From assembly GCF_037969725.1 (NCBI RefSeq), contig NZ_CP150203.1, forward strand, positions 2,992,001-3,056,000: a DNA stretch of 64,000 nt, given 5' to 3'. The notes under the pieces are model-generated. The model had not been told where the DNA came from and did no database searches. It saw only the letters and a list, made by a program, of their open reading frames with translations. Shown here one piece after another: positions 16,387 to 24,140 of this stretch. This DNA comes from Paenibacillus sp. FSL W8-0426 (lineage in GTDB: Bacteria; Bacillota; Bacilli; Paenibacillales; Paenibacillaceae). A program made the translations under genes and the position numbers. Numbering within the stretch: position 1 is the first letter of the stretch; each line of letters starts with the position of its first letter.

Positions 16387-16986
16387 ATGAAGACAGAGAA
16401 ACAAAAAATGCTGGACGGAGAACTTTATAAGGCCTGGGACCCGGAATTGACGCGTGATCGGACCCATGCCAGAAGACTGACCCGAATGTACAATCAGACC
16501 ACCGAAGCGGATGAGGAGAAGCGTGTACAGATTCTGAAAGAACTGTTTGGCTCGACTGGCGAGAACCTGAGCATGGAACCGAATGTGCGGGTGGATTATG
16601 GATACAATGTGCACGTCGGCGATCATTTTTACGCGAATTTCGATTGCACTATTCTGGATGTATGTGAAGTACGGATCGGGCATCACTGCTTGTTCGGACC
16701 GGGCGTTCACGTGTACACTGCGACTCATCCCGTTGACCCGTACGAAAGAAGCCAAGGACCGGAATACGGCAAACCGGTAACGATCGGTAACCATGTCTGG
16801 GTCGGCGGGCGCTCTGTTATCAATCCGGGCGTGACCATTGGCAACAATGTCGTCATCGCTTCAGGATCGGTGGTCACCAAGGATGTACCCGACAACGTGA
16901 TCGTCGGTGGAAATCCTGCAAGAGTGATTCGAAAGATCGAGGAAACCTCGATGAATCGGAATGACAACGAAATGGATAAAGGCTAA
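16387..16986 (+). CDS. Sugar O-acetyltransferase (maltose/galactoside type)
   Basis: A 199-residue left-handed beta-helix acetyltransferase. It has the maltose-acetyltransferase N-terminal helix ([15 protein letters not shown]), the catalytic His region YTATHPVDP and hexapeptide repeats such as IGNHVWVGG and [20 protein letters not shown]. It uses acetyl-CoA to acetylate sugars in the cytosol, perhaps detoxifying non-metabolised ones. It stands alone with its own AT-rich upstream region. The C-terminal ~15 polar residues extend beyond the usual end of the family. Confidence 0.88.
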   Translation: MKTEKQKMLDGELYKAWDPELTRDRTHARRLTRMYNQTTEADEEKRVQILKELFGSTGENLSMEPNVRVDYGYNVHVGDHFYANFDCTILDVCEVRIGHHCLFGPGVHVYTATHPVDPYERSQGPEYGKPVTIGNHVWVGGRSVINPGVTIGNNVVIASGSVVTKDVPDNVIVGGNPARVIRKIEETSMNRNDNEMDKG

Positions 16987-17014
16987 GCTGGACGTTAACC
17001 CGAATTCATTTTGA

Positions 17015-17233
17015 TGGGGCACGATCCCATACAAGACACTTTATGATGTACAAGCTTTTGCGTGTGCCGTCCTTCGCTGCGGACATTCAGTTTATGGAAA
17101 CGGCGAACCGATGCCGTCTTATCCCGAGGTCGTGCTGACGCAAACATTTCAGCAGGATTTCGAGACGGGACTCCGTTTGCTGGCAATGGACGCATTACAC
17201 CCTTCAATGCAAGATAGTATACACATTAAATAA
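17015..17233 (+). pseudogene. Possible gene remnant, 72-codon open stretch without a start
   Basis: An open frame runs from just after a TGA at 17012 to TAA at 17231-17233 and reads like protein (for example SYPEVVLTQTFQQDFETGL), but it has no start codon with a ribosome binding site at its beginning. It may be the tail of a lost gene. I do not recognise the family, and a chance open frame is possible. Confidence 0.25.
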
Positions 17234-17264
17234 ACGAGCGCCTCCGCCAGGAGACGCTCGTTTT
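17232..17264 (-). terminator. Bidirectional terminator downstream of dapA
   Basis: Stem aaacgagcg / cgctcgttt with an inner cctcc/ggag pairing, A run on the left and TTTT on the right. It serves the dapA paralogue on the minus strand. Confidence 0.75.
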
Positions 17265-17282
17265 GATCGTTAAAAGAACAAC

Positions 17283-18170
17283 TTATGCATAAGAAACGAT
17301 GGTATTCATGAGGTTTTGCTTGAGCTGATCCGATGCGGGCATGAGCGGCAGCCGCAATTGTCCGGTCGCGATGATCTCTTGCTGGGACAGCCACCATTTG
17401 ATGGCTGCGGGAGCAGGTTCCGAGAAGACCTGGCGAATCAACGACTCCACCTCTTTGAAGCTGTCTCGGGCGCCTGTAACGTCGCCGCTTGCAAAGCGCT
17501 GGTAGATGTCCACGTATTTCGGCAAGTTCAGGTGCGCGGATGCAAGCATGCCGCCGGCAGCCCCTTGGCAGAGCATTGCGTGGAAATAGGAATCCTCCCC
17601 GCACAGAATCGGTTTCGTATCATGCTTCGTCAACTGGAGGAGCAGGTCCAGTCCGCCGGAGCTGTCTTTCAGGCCGATTACGCCATCCAGGTCAAGCACG
17701 GTGCGAATCGTGTCGAGCGTCATCCGACTGCCGGTACGTGCCGGAATTTCGTATACCAGAACAGGCAAGCCGGTGCCGGATGCGGCGCGAAAATGCTCCA
17801 CAATGCCTTCTTGCGTAGGACGGTTGTAATATGGAGTGACCACCATGGCCGCGTCTGCACCGATTTTGGCAGCCATTTCCGTGCGTCGTACCGTAGAGTA
17901 CGTATCATTGGTTCCCGTGCCGACGACGATTGGAATGGTTTTGTTCAGCTCTTTGAGCACATCCTGCGTCGTTTGTACCAGTTGCGCAACTTCGTCCCAG
18001 GATACGGTCGGCGATTCGCCCGTCGTGCCGTTTACGACAAGGCCTTGAATGTCGTGCTCTGCCAAATAAGTGACGTAATTCCGGTAAGACTCGATGTCCA
18101 GCTTATGATCGCTCGTAAAAGGTGTAATCACCGGTATGAAAATCCCATGAATATGTTTTTCGTTCATCAT
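17283..18170 (-). CDS. dapA: DapA-family 4-hydroxy-tetrahydrodipicolinate synthase
   Basis: A 295-residue class I aldolase. The substrate-binding GTTGES is at residues ~48-53, the Tyr and Arg pair in YEIPARTG, and the Schiff-base Lys in GLKDSSGG. These match DapA, which condenses pyruvate with aspartate semialdehyde on the way to lysine and diaminopimelate. No other lysine gene is nearby, and it is divergent from a LysR regulator, so it may be a paralogue acting on another aldehyde, as related pyruvate aldolases do. Tandem ATGs at 18170 and 18167 follow GGGAAGGGAT. Confidence 0.8.
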   Translation of the reverse strand: MMNEKHIHGIFIPVITPFTSDHKLDIESYRNYVTYLAEHDIQGLVVNGTTGESPTVSWDEVAQLVQTTQDVLKELNKTIPIVVGTGTNDTYSTVRRTEMAAKIGADAAMVVTPYYNRPTQEGIVEHFRAASGTGLPVLVYEIPARTGSRMTLDTIRTVLDLDGVIGLKDSSGGLDLLLQLTKHDTKPILCGEDSYFHAMLCQGAAGGMLASAHLNLPKYVDIYQRFASGDVTGARDSFKEVESLIRQVFSEPAPAAIKWWLSQQEIIATGQLRLPLMPASDQLKQNLMNTIVSYA

Positions 18171-18282
18171 GATCAGTTATCCCTTCCCGTTGGATTGATT
18201 CTAATGTAACATAGGAGTGGATATCAGAGTTATCTATAATAAACGATGATTCTAATCAATTTTTTCGATGAGGTGACCCGGA

Positions 18283-19155
18283 TTGGATTTCATCTACCTT
18301 CAAACGTTTCGCGAGGTGGCCATACGCGAAAGCTTTACAAGAGCCGCAGAAGTGCTCGGCTACGCGCAATCCAGCGTGACGACCCAAATTCAGAAGCTCG
18401 AAAAGGCTTATGACGTCAAGCTGTTCGAACGATACAGCAACAATAAAATTCGCTTGACCTCCGCAGGGGAGGAACTGTTCAAGCTCGCAGGGCAAATGCT
18501 GGAATTATTTGAGCAGTCCAAAGAGAAAATGGCCAAGCAAGGCGGAGGTTCCATGACGATCGGCACGATGGATTCGATTGCTTCCTATTACCTGCCAACC
18601 TATATGCAGGCAACCCGAAAAGAGTATCCCGAACTGAACATTCGTTTGCATACGGATTCGGAAGAATTGATCTTGCATCAGGTGAAGGAAGGGGAAGCCG
18701 ACGTTGGGCTGATTCTTGCGGACGATTCCAGCGATCCTGCTTTGCAGTGGATAAGGATCAGGGAGGAACCCCTAGTGCTCATCGTTCACCCCGGCCATCC
18801 TCTGCTCAGCAAGGAAGAAATTGTTCTGGACGACCTGAACGATGCGGAATGGATCATGCCCGAGCATACGTGCAACTACCGGCAGCTGCTGGAACGCGTG
18901 CTTCGCGCGAACGGCATTCCGTATCGGGTAGGGTTGGAACTGGGCAATCCCGAGGCAATCAAGCGCAGCATCAAAACCGGGGAAGGCATATCCATCTTGC
19001 CGCAGATGGCAGCCATGGAGGAGATCGAACGCGGGGAACTGATGACACTGCCTTTCGATCATCCCGAGCTGAAGCTGGAGATTCAGCTGGTTCTGCATCC
19101 CAAGAAGTGGGTGTCCAACGCCTTGCGGCATTTTATGGATATACTGAAAGTATAA
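18283..19155 (+). CDS. LysR-family transcriptional regulator
   Basis: A 290-residue LysR protein. Residues ~1-60 hold the winged helix (SFTRAAEVLGYAQSSVTTQIQKLE), and residues ~90-290 are the two-lobed effector domain. The TTG start at 18283 is supported by GAGGTGA about 7 bases upstream and by the family-typical MDFIYLQTF beginning. It is divergent from the dapA paralogue with ~110 bp between. A T-N11-A type element, atatcagagttat, lies in that gap. The regulator probably controls dapA and itself. Confidence 0.86.
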   Translation: MDFIYLQTFREVAIRESFTRAAEVLGYAQSSVTTQIQKLEKAYDVKLFERYSNNKIRLTSAGEELFKLAGQMLELFEQSKEKMAKQGGGSMTIGTMDSIASYYLPTYMQATRKEYPELNIRLHTDSEELILHQVKEGEADVGLILADDSSDPALQWIRIREEPLVLIVHPGHPLLSKEEIVLDDLNDAEWIMPEHTCNYRQLLERVLRANGIPYRVGLELGNPEAIKRSIKTGEGISILPQMAAMEEIERGELMTLPFDHPELKLEIQLVLHPKKWVSNALRHFMDILKV

Positions 19156-19171
19156 CTAGTGGCACATGTGT

Positions 19172-19216
19172 AACAGCCGTTTTCCGATTGATGATCGGGG
19201 AGCGGTTGTTTTTTTT
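19172..19216 (+). terminator. Terminator after the LysR gene
   Basis: 17-bp stem with G-T pairs, aacagccgttttccgat / atcggggagcggttgtt, followed by eight T. Confidence 0.85.
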
Positions 19217-19259
19217 CATAAAAGTGATCCAACAACTTTATCGTATATTTACTATACGA

Positions 19260-19273
19260 GTAACCTATGTTAC
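19260..19273 (+). promoter_or_regulatory. Putative PadR operator
   Basis: Dyad gtaac-ctat-gttac about 50 bp upstream of the PadR start, followed directly by an overlapping tgttacagttaaca near-dyad. PadR proteins usually repress their own promoter through such short palindromes. Confidence 0.4.
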
Positions 19274-19321
19274 AGTTAACACAAGTTTCAAATAACATAA
19301 GAATGGGGAGAAGAGGATACG

Positions 19322-20242
19322 ATGTCCATCCAATATGCCATACTCGGGCTGCTGAGCTGGAAACCGGCTTCGGGCTATGAGCTGAAAAAAGTCATCGAGC
19401 AGTCCCCGACCATGCATTGGTCCGGCAACAACAATCAAATTTACCGCTCCCTTGTCCAATTGCTGGACAAAGGCTACGTGACCAATGAAGTTCAGCACCA
19501 GGAGAGCTCCCCATCCAAAAAAGTGTACAGCATCACGGATGCAGGATGGTCCAGATTGAAAGAATGGGTCCTTACCGAACCGGAGCTTCCCGAGTTCAAA
19601 AACACGTTCCTGATTCAATTGGCATGGTCTGAAGCGTTGAGTGACGAGGAATTGCTTGAGTTGTTGTCGCAGTATGAGAGCAGAATCCAGGCAGAGCTTC
19701 TGTACCAACAGGAAAAACTGAACCGGGGCGTCCCGGCACCTCATCGGAGCGAACGCGAAACGTTCATATGGAACAAAATCTCCGAAAATCTGTTGTCGTC
19801 CTATCACCATGAATTGGAATGGCTCCAAAGCGTCCGCGAAGAACTTCACCAAACCAAAACAAGCAAGGAGATGACCCGAATGAATCATACCATTGTTGAA
19901 CAAGACGGACGAAAGTATATCGAAGTATTATCCGCCGAAACGCCCCTTGGCACGGAACAGGATGCGCTTGACCTGATCGGGTTGTGCATGGAAAAAGAGA
20001 TTAGCTTGCTTATGCTGCATGGCGAGGCTCTTTCCGACGATTTCTTCAAGCTGAGAACAGGGGTGGCCGGCAAAATGATTCAAAAATGGATCAACTACCG
20101 CGTCAAAACGGCTGCTGTCATCCCGGCGGAATTGGCCCAGCAGGGACGTTTTAAAGAAATGGCCGCTGAATCCAGCGGCAGCAGCGCATTTCGCATATTT
20201 GAACATAAACACGACGCGCAGCAGTGGCTGTTGAAAGATTAA
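19322..20242 (+). CDS. PadR regulator fused to a DUF4180 domain
   Basis: A 306-residue fusion. Residues ~1-180 are a PadR winged helix and C-terminal dimer helices (ILGLLSWKPASGYELKK, WSGNNNQIYRSLVQLLDKGYV). Residues ~190-306 form a DUF4180 domain beginning MNHTIVEQDGRKYIEV. DUF4180 proteins usually stand alone and have no known role; here the joined domain could be the sensor of the repressor. An internal ATG at the junction (about 19880) could also yield a free DUF4180 protein. GGGGAGAAGAGGA precedes the start. No target gene adjoins it. Confidence 0.82.
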   Translation: MSIQYAILGLLSWKPASGYELKKVIEQSPTMHWSGNNNQIYRSLVQLLDKGYVTNEVQHQESSPSKKVYSITDAGWSRLKEWVLTEPELPEFKNTFLIQLAWSEALSDEELLELLSQYESRIQAELLYQQEKLNRGVPAPHRSERETFIWNKISENLLSSYHHELEWLQSVREELHQTKTSKEMTRMNHTIVEQDGRKYIEVLSAETPLGTEQDALDLIGLCMEKEISLLMLHGEALSDDFFKLRTGVAGKMIQKWINYRVKTAAVIPAELAQQGRFKEMAAESSGSSAFRIFEHKHDAQQWLLKD

Positions 20243-20287
20243 ACACTAAAGACACGCAATCTTGATCGATTGTCATTCCAAAGTTCA

Positions 20288-20340
20288 ATGCCATCGCCTA
20301 AAAAAGCCGCATAAGATGCGGTTTTTTTAGGCGATGGCAT
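20288..20340 (+). terminator. Very long terminator hairpin after the PadR gene
   Basis: A 25-bp stem with only one G-T pair and a 3-base loop. The inner gccgcat/atgcggt plus T7 is a standard terminator, and the outer arms atgccatcgcct / aggcgatggcat extend it beyond the T tract. Confidence 0.85.
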
Positions 20341-20528
20341 GTTCGTTCTCTCCCATTTTCTACATGTGCAGGCTCAACAGGCAATTGGAAGTCGGCGCGA
20401 TTAGCAAGCATGCTGTCGTGCTTTGCTAGTTACATGGCATTACGGAAAGGATATGATAAGTACCGTAGGCTCATAAGCAAGCTGCTTTACATCCGAATGT
20501 GTCAGTCCGCAGAAGGAGGCGCAAACAA

Positions 20529-21581
20529 ATGACAACCGATTCCTTTGATCGCATCAAAATGCCGCCGGGTTTCTGGGAAGGGCTGCGTCAATTGGGGATT
20601 GCTCCGCAGGACGTAGCTCGTAAAGCCGGATTGCCGCTCACGATCATTTCCGAACCAGCCGTAAACACCGCCCAATATTACGCAATTTGGCAGGCGTATT
20701 CCGACCTGGCAGGCGATATTGCCCAAGGCATGATCAAACTTGCCACGATTTATGAAACAGCGAAATATCCGCCAACCGTGCTAGCGACATACCATGCCCG
20801 GGATTATCGGGATGCCTTGCAGCGGATGGTCCGATATAAACAGCTCTGTCCTCCCGAAAGCTTGCGCATGAGCGAGAACGGCGAGGAATGTGCCATTACA
20901 TTGGAGTGGCTCGTTGCCGACCAATCTTGCCCGCCATTGCTTGTAGGCATCACACTGGCATTCCTGCTTGAATTGGGACGGCGGGGCACAGGCCAGCCTT
21001 TGACGGCGCGCGCCGTGGAATTCACGCAGCCGATGGGGGATATGCATGCGCTCGAAGCATACTTTGGATGCCAAGTCCGGACAGATGCCGATCACAATCG
21101 GTTGACGCTGCACCGGAACGATCTGGATCGTCCTTTTTTGACCTACAATGAACAACTTTTGGAGATTCTGACCCCTGCATTGGACCGCACGCTGGATGAA
21201 CACCAGGGAAGTCGCTCCGTGTCGGACATGGCCAAATGGATCATGAAGCGCAGCCTATCCGGGGGGCGTCCCGATATCCGGACGGTTGCCAAGGAATTAG
21301 GCATGAGCGATCGTACGCTGCAGCGCCGGCTAACCGATGAAAACACAAGTTTCAATCATTTGCTTACGCAAGCAAGACATGAACAGGCACGGATGTATTT
21401 GGCAGACGCATCGCTCGATATCAAGGAAGTAGCCTTTTTAATCGGATATGAAGACCAGAACTCGTTTTACCGCGCATTTCGCGCCTGGGAAGGCGATACC
21501 CCCGCTCATTGGCGCAGCGCGCATGCAGAGACGCATGACGAAGCCGCATCCACGCCTGCAGATCGACCGGATTTCCATTAA
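20529..21581 (+). CDS. AraC-family regulator (arabinose-binding-domain type)
   Basis: A 350-residue regulator of the OruR/MmsR-like branch. Residues ~15-200 are the large N-terminal ligand domain with the opening FWEGLRQLGIAPQDVARKAGL, and residues ~245-335 are two AraC helix-turn-helix motifs (RTVAKELGMSDRTLQRRL, EVAFLIGYEDQNSFYRAF). ATG at 20529 follows GGAGG; a longer frame from 20499 has none. An SDR gene starts 31 bp after the stop and is probably co-transcribed and controlled by it. The C-terminal tail of ~20 residues is acidic and disordered. Confidence 0.87.
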   Translation: MTTDSFDRIKMPPGFWEGLRQLGIAPQDVARKAGLPLTIISEPAVNTAQYYAIWQAYSDLAGDIAQGMIKLATIYETAKYPPTVLATYHARDYRDALQRMVRYKQLCPPESLRMSENGEECAITLEWLVADQSCPPLLVGITLAFLLELGRRGTGQPLTARAVEFTQPMGDMHALEAYFGCQVRTDADHNRLTLHRNDLDRPFLTYNEQLLEILTPALDRTLDEHQGSRSVSDMAKWIMKRSLSGGRPDIRTVAKELGMSDRTLQRRLTDENTSFNHLLTQARHEQARMYLADASLDIKEVAFLIGYEDQNSFYRAFRAWEGDTPAHWRSAHAETHDEAASTPADRPDFH

Positions 21582-21612
21582 ACGACGAGAACAGAAAAGG
21601 GAGAAATGCACT

Positions 21613-22407
21613 ATGGATATGGGATTGAACCACAAAACCGCGTTAGTAACAGGATCGACGAAAGGAATCGGCAAAGCTATTGCCATTGAATTGGCCAAAG
21701 AAGGCGTTAACGTACTCATCAATGGACGAAATTCTGAAGAGGTAGAACGCGTAGTCGGCGAAATCAAGTCTGCCTATCCGAATACGTCCCCACAAAATGC
21801 GGCAGCCGATATCGTGAATGCCGCCGGGCGCGAAGCCTTGTTCGAAAAGTTCCCTCAGATAGATATTTTAGTGAACAACGCCGGCATTTATGAGATCATG
21901 TCATACGATGATGCGGACGAGGCCGTGTGGGAAAAATATATTCAGACCAACGTGCTTGCCGCAAACGCGCTGACCAAATTGTATATGCCCCGCATGCTGA
22001 ACAACGGCTTTGGGCGGGTCATCTTTATTGCGAGCGAAGAAGCGGTGATGCCGTCCGGACAGATGCCGCAATATGCGATAACCAAATCCATGCTGCTCTC
22101 CTTGTCGAAGAGCTTGTCCAAATTGACGGCAGGCACGGAGGTAACGGTCAACACGATCATGCCTGGACCGACGCTCTCCGAGAACGTGCAGCAGATCATC
22201 GAGAGCATCATTCAGGACGAGAACATGACGTTCGAAGAAAAAGAAAAAACCTTCATGGCCGCCAATCTTCCGCAATCCGAATTGCAGCGGTTCATCAGAC
22301 CGAACGAGATCGGCAGGCTTGCGGCATTTGTATGCAGTCCCTACGCGACCCCGTTCAAGGGTTCCCCGATCCGCATGGATGGAGGAATGGTGCCGACGAT
22401 TTTCTAA
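21613..22407 (+). CDS. Short-chain dehydrogenase/reductase (3-oxoacyl-ACP reductase type)
   Basis: A 264-residue classical SDR with TGSTKGIG at residues ~12-19, NNAG at ~90, the catalytic Ser in IFIASEEA and Tyr-x3-Lys in YAITK. It is NAD(P)-dependent and cytosolic, with unknown substrate. The insert around FEEKEKTFMAANLPQSELQRF is a feature of one SDR branch with tropinone-reductase-like annotation. The ATG at 21613 follows GGGAGA. It is downstream of and likely regulated by the AraC-type gene, and it ends before a terminator. Confidence 0.86.
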   Translation: MDMGLNHKTALVTGSTKGIGKAIAIELAKEGVNVLINGRNSEEVERVVGEIKSAYPNTSPQNAAADIVNAAGREALFEKFPQIDILVNNAGIYEIMSYDDADEAVWEKYIQTNVLAANALTKLYMPRMLNNGFGRVIFIASEEAVMPSGQMPQYAITKSMLLSLSKSLSKLTAGTEVTVNTIMPGPTLSENVQQIIESIIQDENMTFEEKEKTFMAANLPQSELQRFIRPNEIGRLAAFVCSPYATPFKGSPIRMDGGMVPTIF

Positions 22408-22503
22408 TCGTTCGCGTTATTCCCGACATGAAACGATTGACACTGTTCCAACATTTGGATAACATGAACTCATGAATTTCATGCATGTCCATTTGATCCA
22501 TAC

Positions 22504-22552
22504 GCCCAACCGGCAGACAGGGAAATTGGTGTCTGTGGTTTGGGCTGTTTTG
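22504..22552 (+). terminator. Terminator after the SDR gene
   Basis: Stem gcccaaccggcagac (22504-22518) / gtctgtggtttgggc (22531-22545) with several G-T pairs, then TGTTTTGTT. Confidence 0.65.
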
Positions 22553-22604
22553 TTATACAGGCCTTCATCTCATGCAAAAATCCAATCATACGGAGGTCGT
22601 TGAT

Positions 22605-23615
22605 ATGAACAACAAACAGCAAGAGAATCAGGCGATGGTGGAACAAGCATTGCGACGGTATACGACGGGGAGTTTGCCTCAGTTTACATTTTTGGGGGGA
22701 TCGCAGAATCAGGCCTATGAGTACAAACAGGACGATAGAAATCTCATCTTGAGATTGACGCCAATCGCCAATCGTTCGGAGTTGATGGTACAAGGTGAGT
22801 TGGATTGGCTCCTTTTTTTAGCGGACAAAGGCATTTCGTTGTCCAAACCCATACCTTCGATTCAGGGGAAACGAACGGAAGTGGTTTACTCCATGGAAGG
22901 TGGGGCGATCTGTGTTGTATTTGAAAAAGCACAGGGAAGAAAAGTGGAGTATCCGGAATGCCTGGGGGATAACGCTTTATATGAACGGTTGGGCCGGTTA
23001 ACGGGAAAAATGCATGCGTTGTCGAGGGAATATGTGCCGGCCAAACACCAGCTCAAAAGGCATGAGTGGCATCAAAACTGGTACCTGCAGCATCTCGATT
23101 TGCTGCCGCAATCACATGTTAAGGCGCGTCGCCAATGCAGCACATTGATCCGCGAAATCGGTTCATTACCGAAAGATGCCCAATCCTATGGGCTGATCCA
23201 CGGCGATATCAATGTCGGCAACTTCAGGGTAAGCGGGCAAGGGAAGATCACGCTGTTCGATTTTGATGAAGCGCAGTACAGCTGGTATGTGGAGGACATC
23301 GCGGTACAACTGTATTATTTGGTGTATGTCTATGGCGGGGAACAAGGGGCGGAACTACGTGCACAGCAGGCACGGCGATTCATGGATCCTTTTATGAAGG
23401 GCTATCGGGAGGAACATCATCTGGACGAATACTGGCTGCGGAAGCTTCCGCTGTTTCTGAAATTACGGGAGATCATCGTATATATCGGTTCATTTCGAAA
23501 CTGGGACGGGGACGAAACCTTCAGCAGTTCGAATAACCAGTGGTTCAAGGACTGGATAACAGAAAGCAGGGCTAGGATCGAAAACGGCATTTCGATCGTC
23601 GACATATGGAGTTAG
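22605..23615 (+). CDS. Aminoglycoside phosphotransferase-like kinase
   Basis: A 336-residue protein of the APH/choline kinase fold. The catalytic loop is LIHGDINVGNF (about residue 205) and the metal-binding Asp is in ITLFDFDEAQ. The N-terminal lobe has the GGSQNQAYEY loop. Substrates in this family range from aminoglycosides to homoserine, choline and spore coat factors, so a specific role is not claimed. GGAGGT precedes the ATG at 22605. It stands alone, before a decayed two-component remnant. Confidence 0.8.
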   Translation: MNNKQQENQAMVEQALRRYTTGSLPQFTFLGGSQNQAYEYKQDDRNLILRLTPIANRSELMVQGELDWLLFLADKGISLSKPIPSIQGKRTEVVYSMEGGAICVVFEKAQGRKVEYPECLGDNALYERLGRLTGKMHALSREYVPAKHQLKRHEWHQNWYLQHLDLLPQSHVKARRQCSTLIREIGSLPKDAQSYGLIHGDINVGNFRVSGQGKITLFDFDEAQYSWYVEDIAVQLYYLVYVYGGEQGAELRAQQARRFMDPFMKGYREEHHLDEYWLRKLPLFLKLREIIVYIGSFRNWDGDETFSSSNNQWFKDWITESRARIENGISIVDIWS

Positions 23616-23756
23616 GAGAACCACATGGATATCTAACAGATAGCAGCTCCGGCTCAATTATCGTGCTATAACACGATGGAGCGATATTTGTTGTATGATT
23701 TATCGTAGTTGAACGATTCATGCACTGGAATTTTACAGCAGGGGAAGAGGGATGGC

Positions 23757-23984
23757 ATGGCTGCGACACTTGTTGCCGACGACGACGCGAACATTCGCGA
23801 GCTCGTTTGTTTGTTTTTTTGCAACAACGGATTCGAAACGCTTGAAGCTGCCTTGAGGAGCAAGCCGAACAATTCCGCACAGGGTAAATACATCCCGATG
23901 GAAGGCTAGCAGCATTACCTGCGCCATACGAAATACAAAGAAATTGCCCGGGAATTTAAGGCGTACATGCAGCAAATTCAATAA
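23757..23984 (+). pseudogene. Decayed two-component response-regulator remnant
   Basis: The first ~30 codons read as the start of a receiver domain (LVADDDANIRELVCLFF). The frame then jumps into unrelated residues with an in-frame TAG at 23907-23909 and continues to TAA 23984 with YKEIAREFKAYMQQIQ. The phospho-acceptor and the whole output domain are missing. A deletion fusing the head of a response regulator to the tail of another gene (perhaps its kinase) would explain it. A possible terminator stem follows at 24008-24036. Confidence 0.55.
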
Positions 23985-24007
23985 TATGCGTTCAACGGAA
24001 TGGAACT

Positions 24008-24036
24008 GCGGCGCCGTACTCGGTGCCGTGGTTTTT
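24008..24036 (+). terminator. Possible terminator after the remnant
   Basis: Stem cggcgccg-tact-cggtgccg followed by TGGTTTTT. It may be the surviving terminator of the deleted two-component genes. Confidence 0.5.
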
Positions 24037-24140
24037 CGCTATGAGCATTGGCTCTTGCATGCAACTTTTCAGATGTTGGGAACGTTGGTTAATGAAGAGA
24101 GAGGTTTACCATTATAAGATTTCAATACGGAGGTCTGATC

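Noticed and set aside
16995..17207. 70-residue minus-strand open frame between the acetyltransferase and dapA
   Set aside because: Composition is not protein-like and no start site is supported; the plus-strand frame across it looks more coding.
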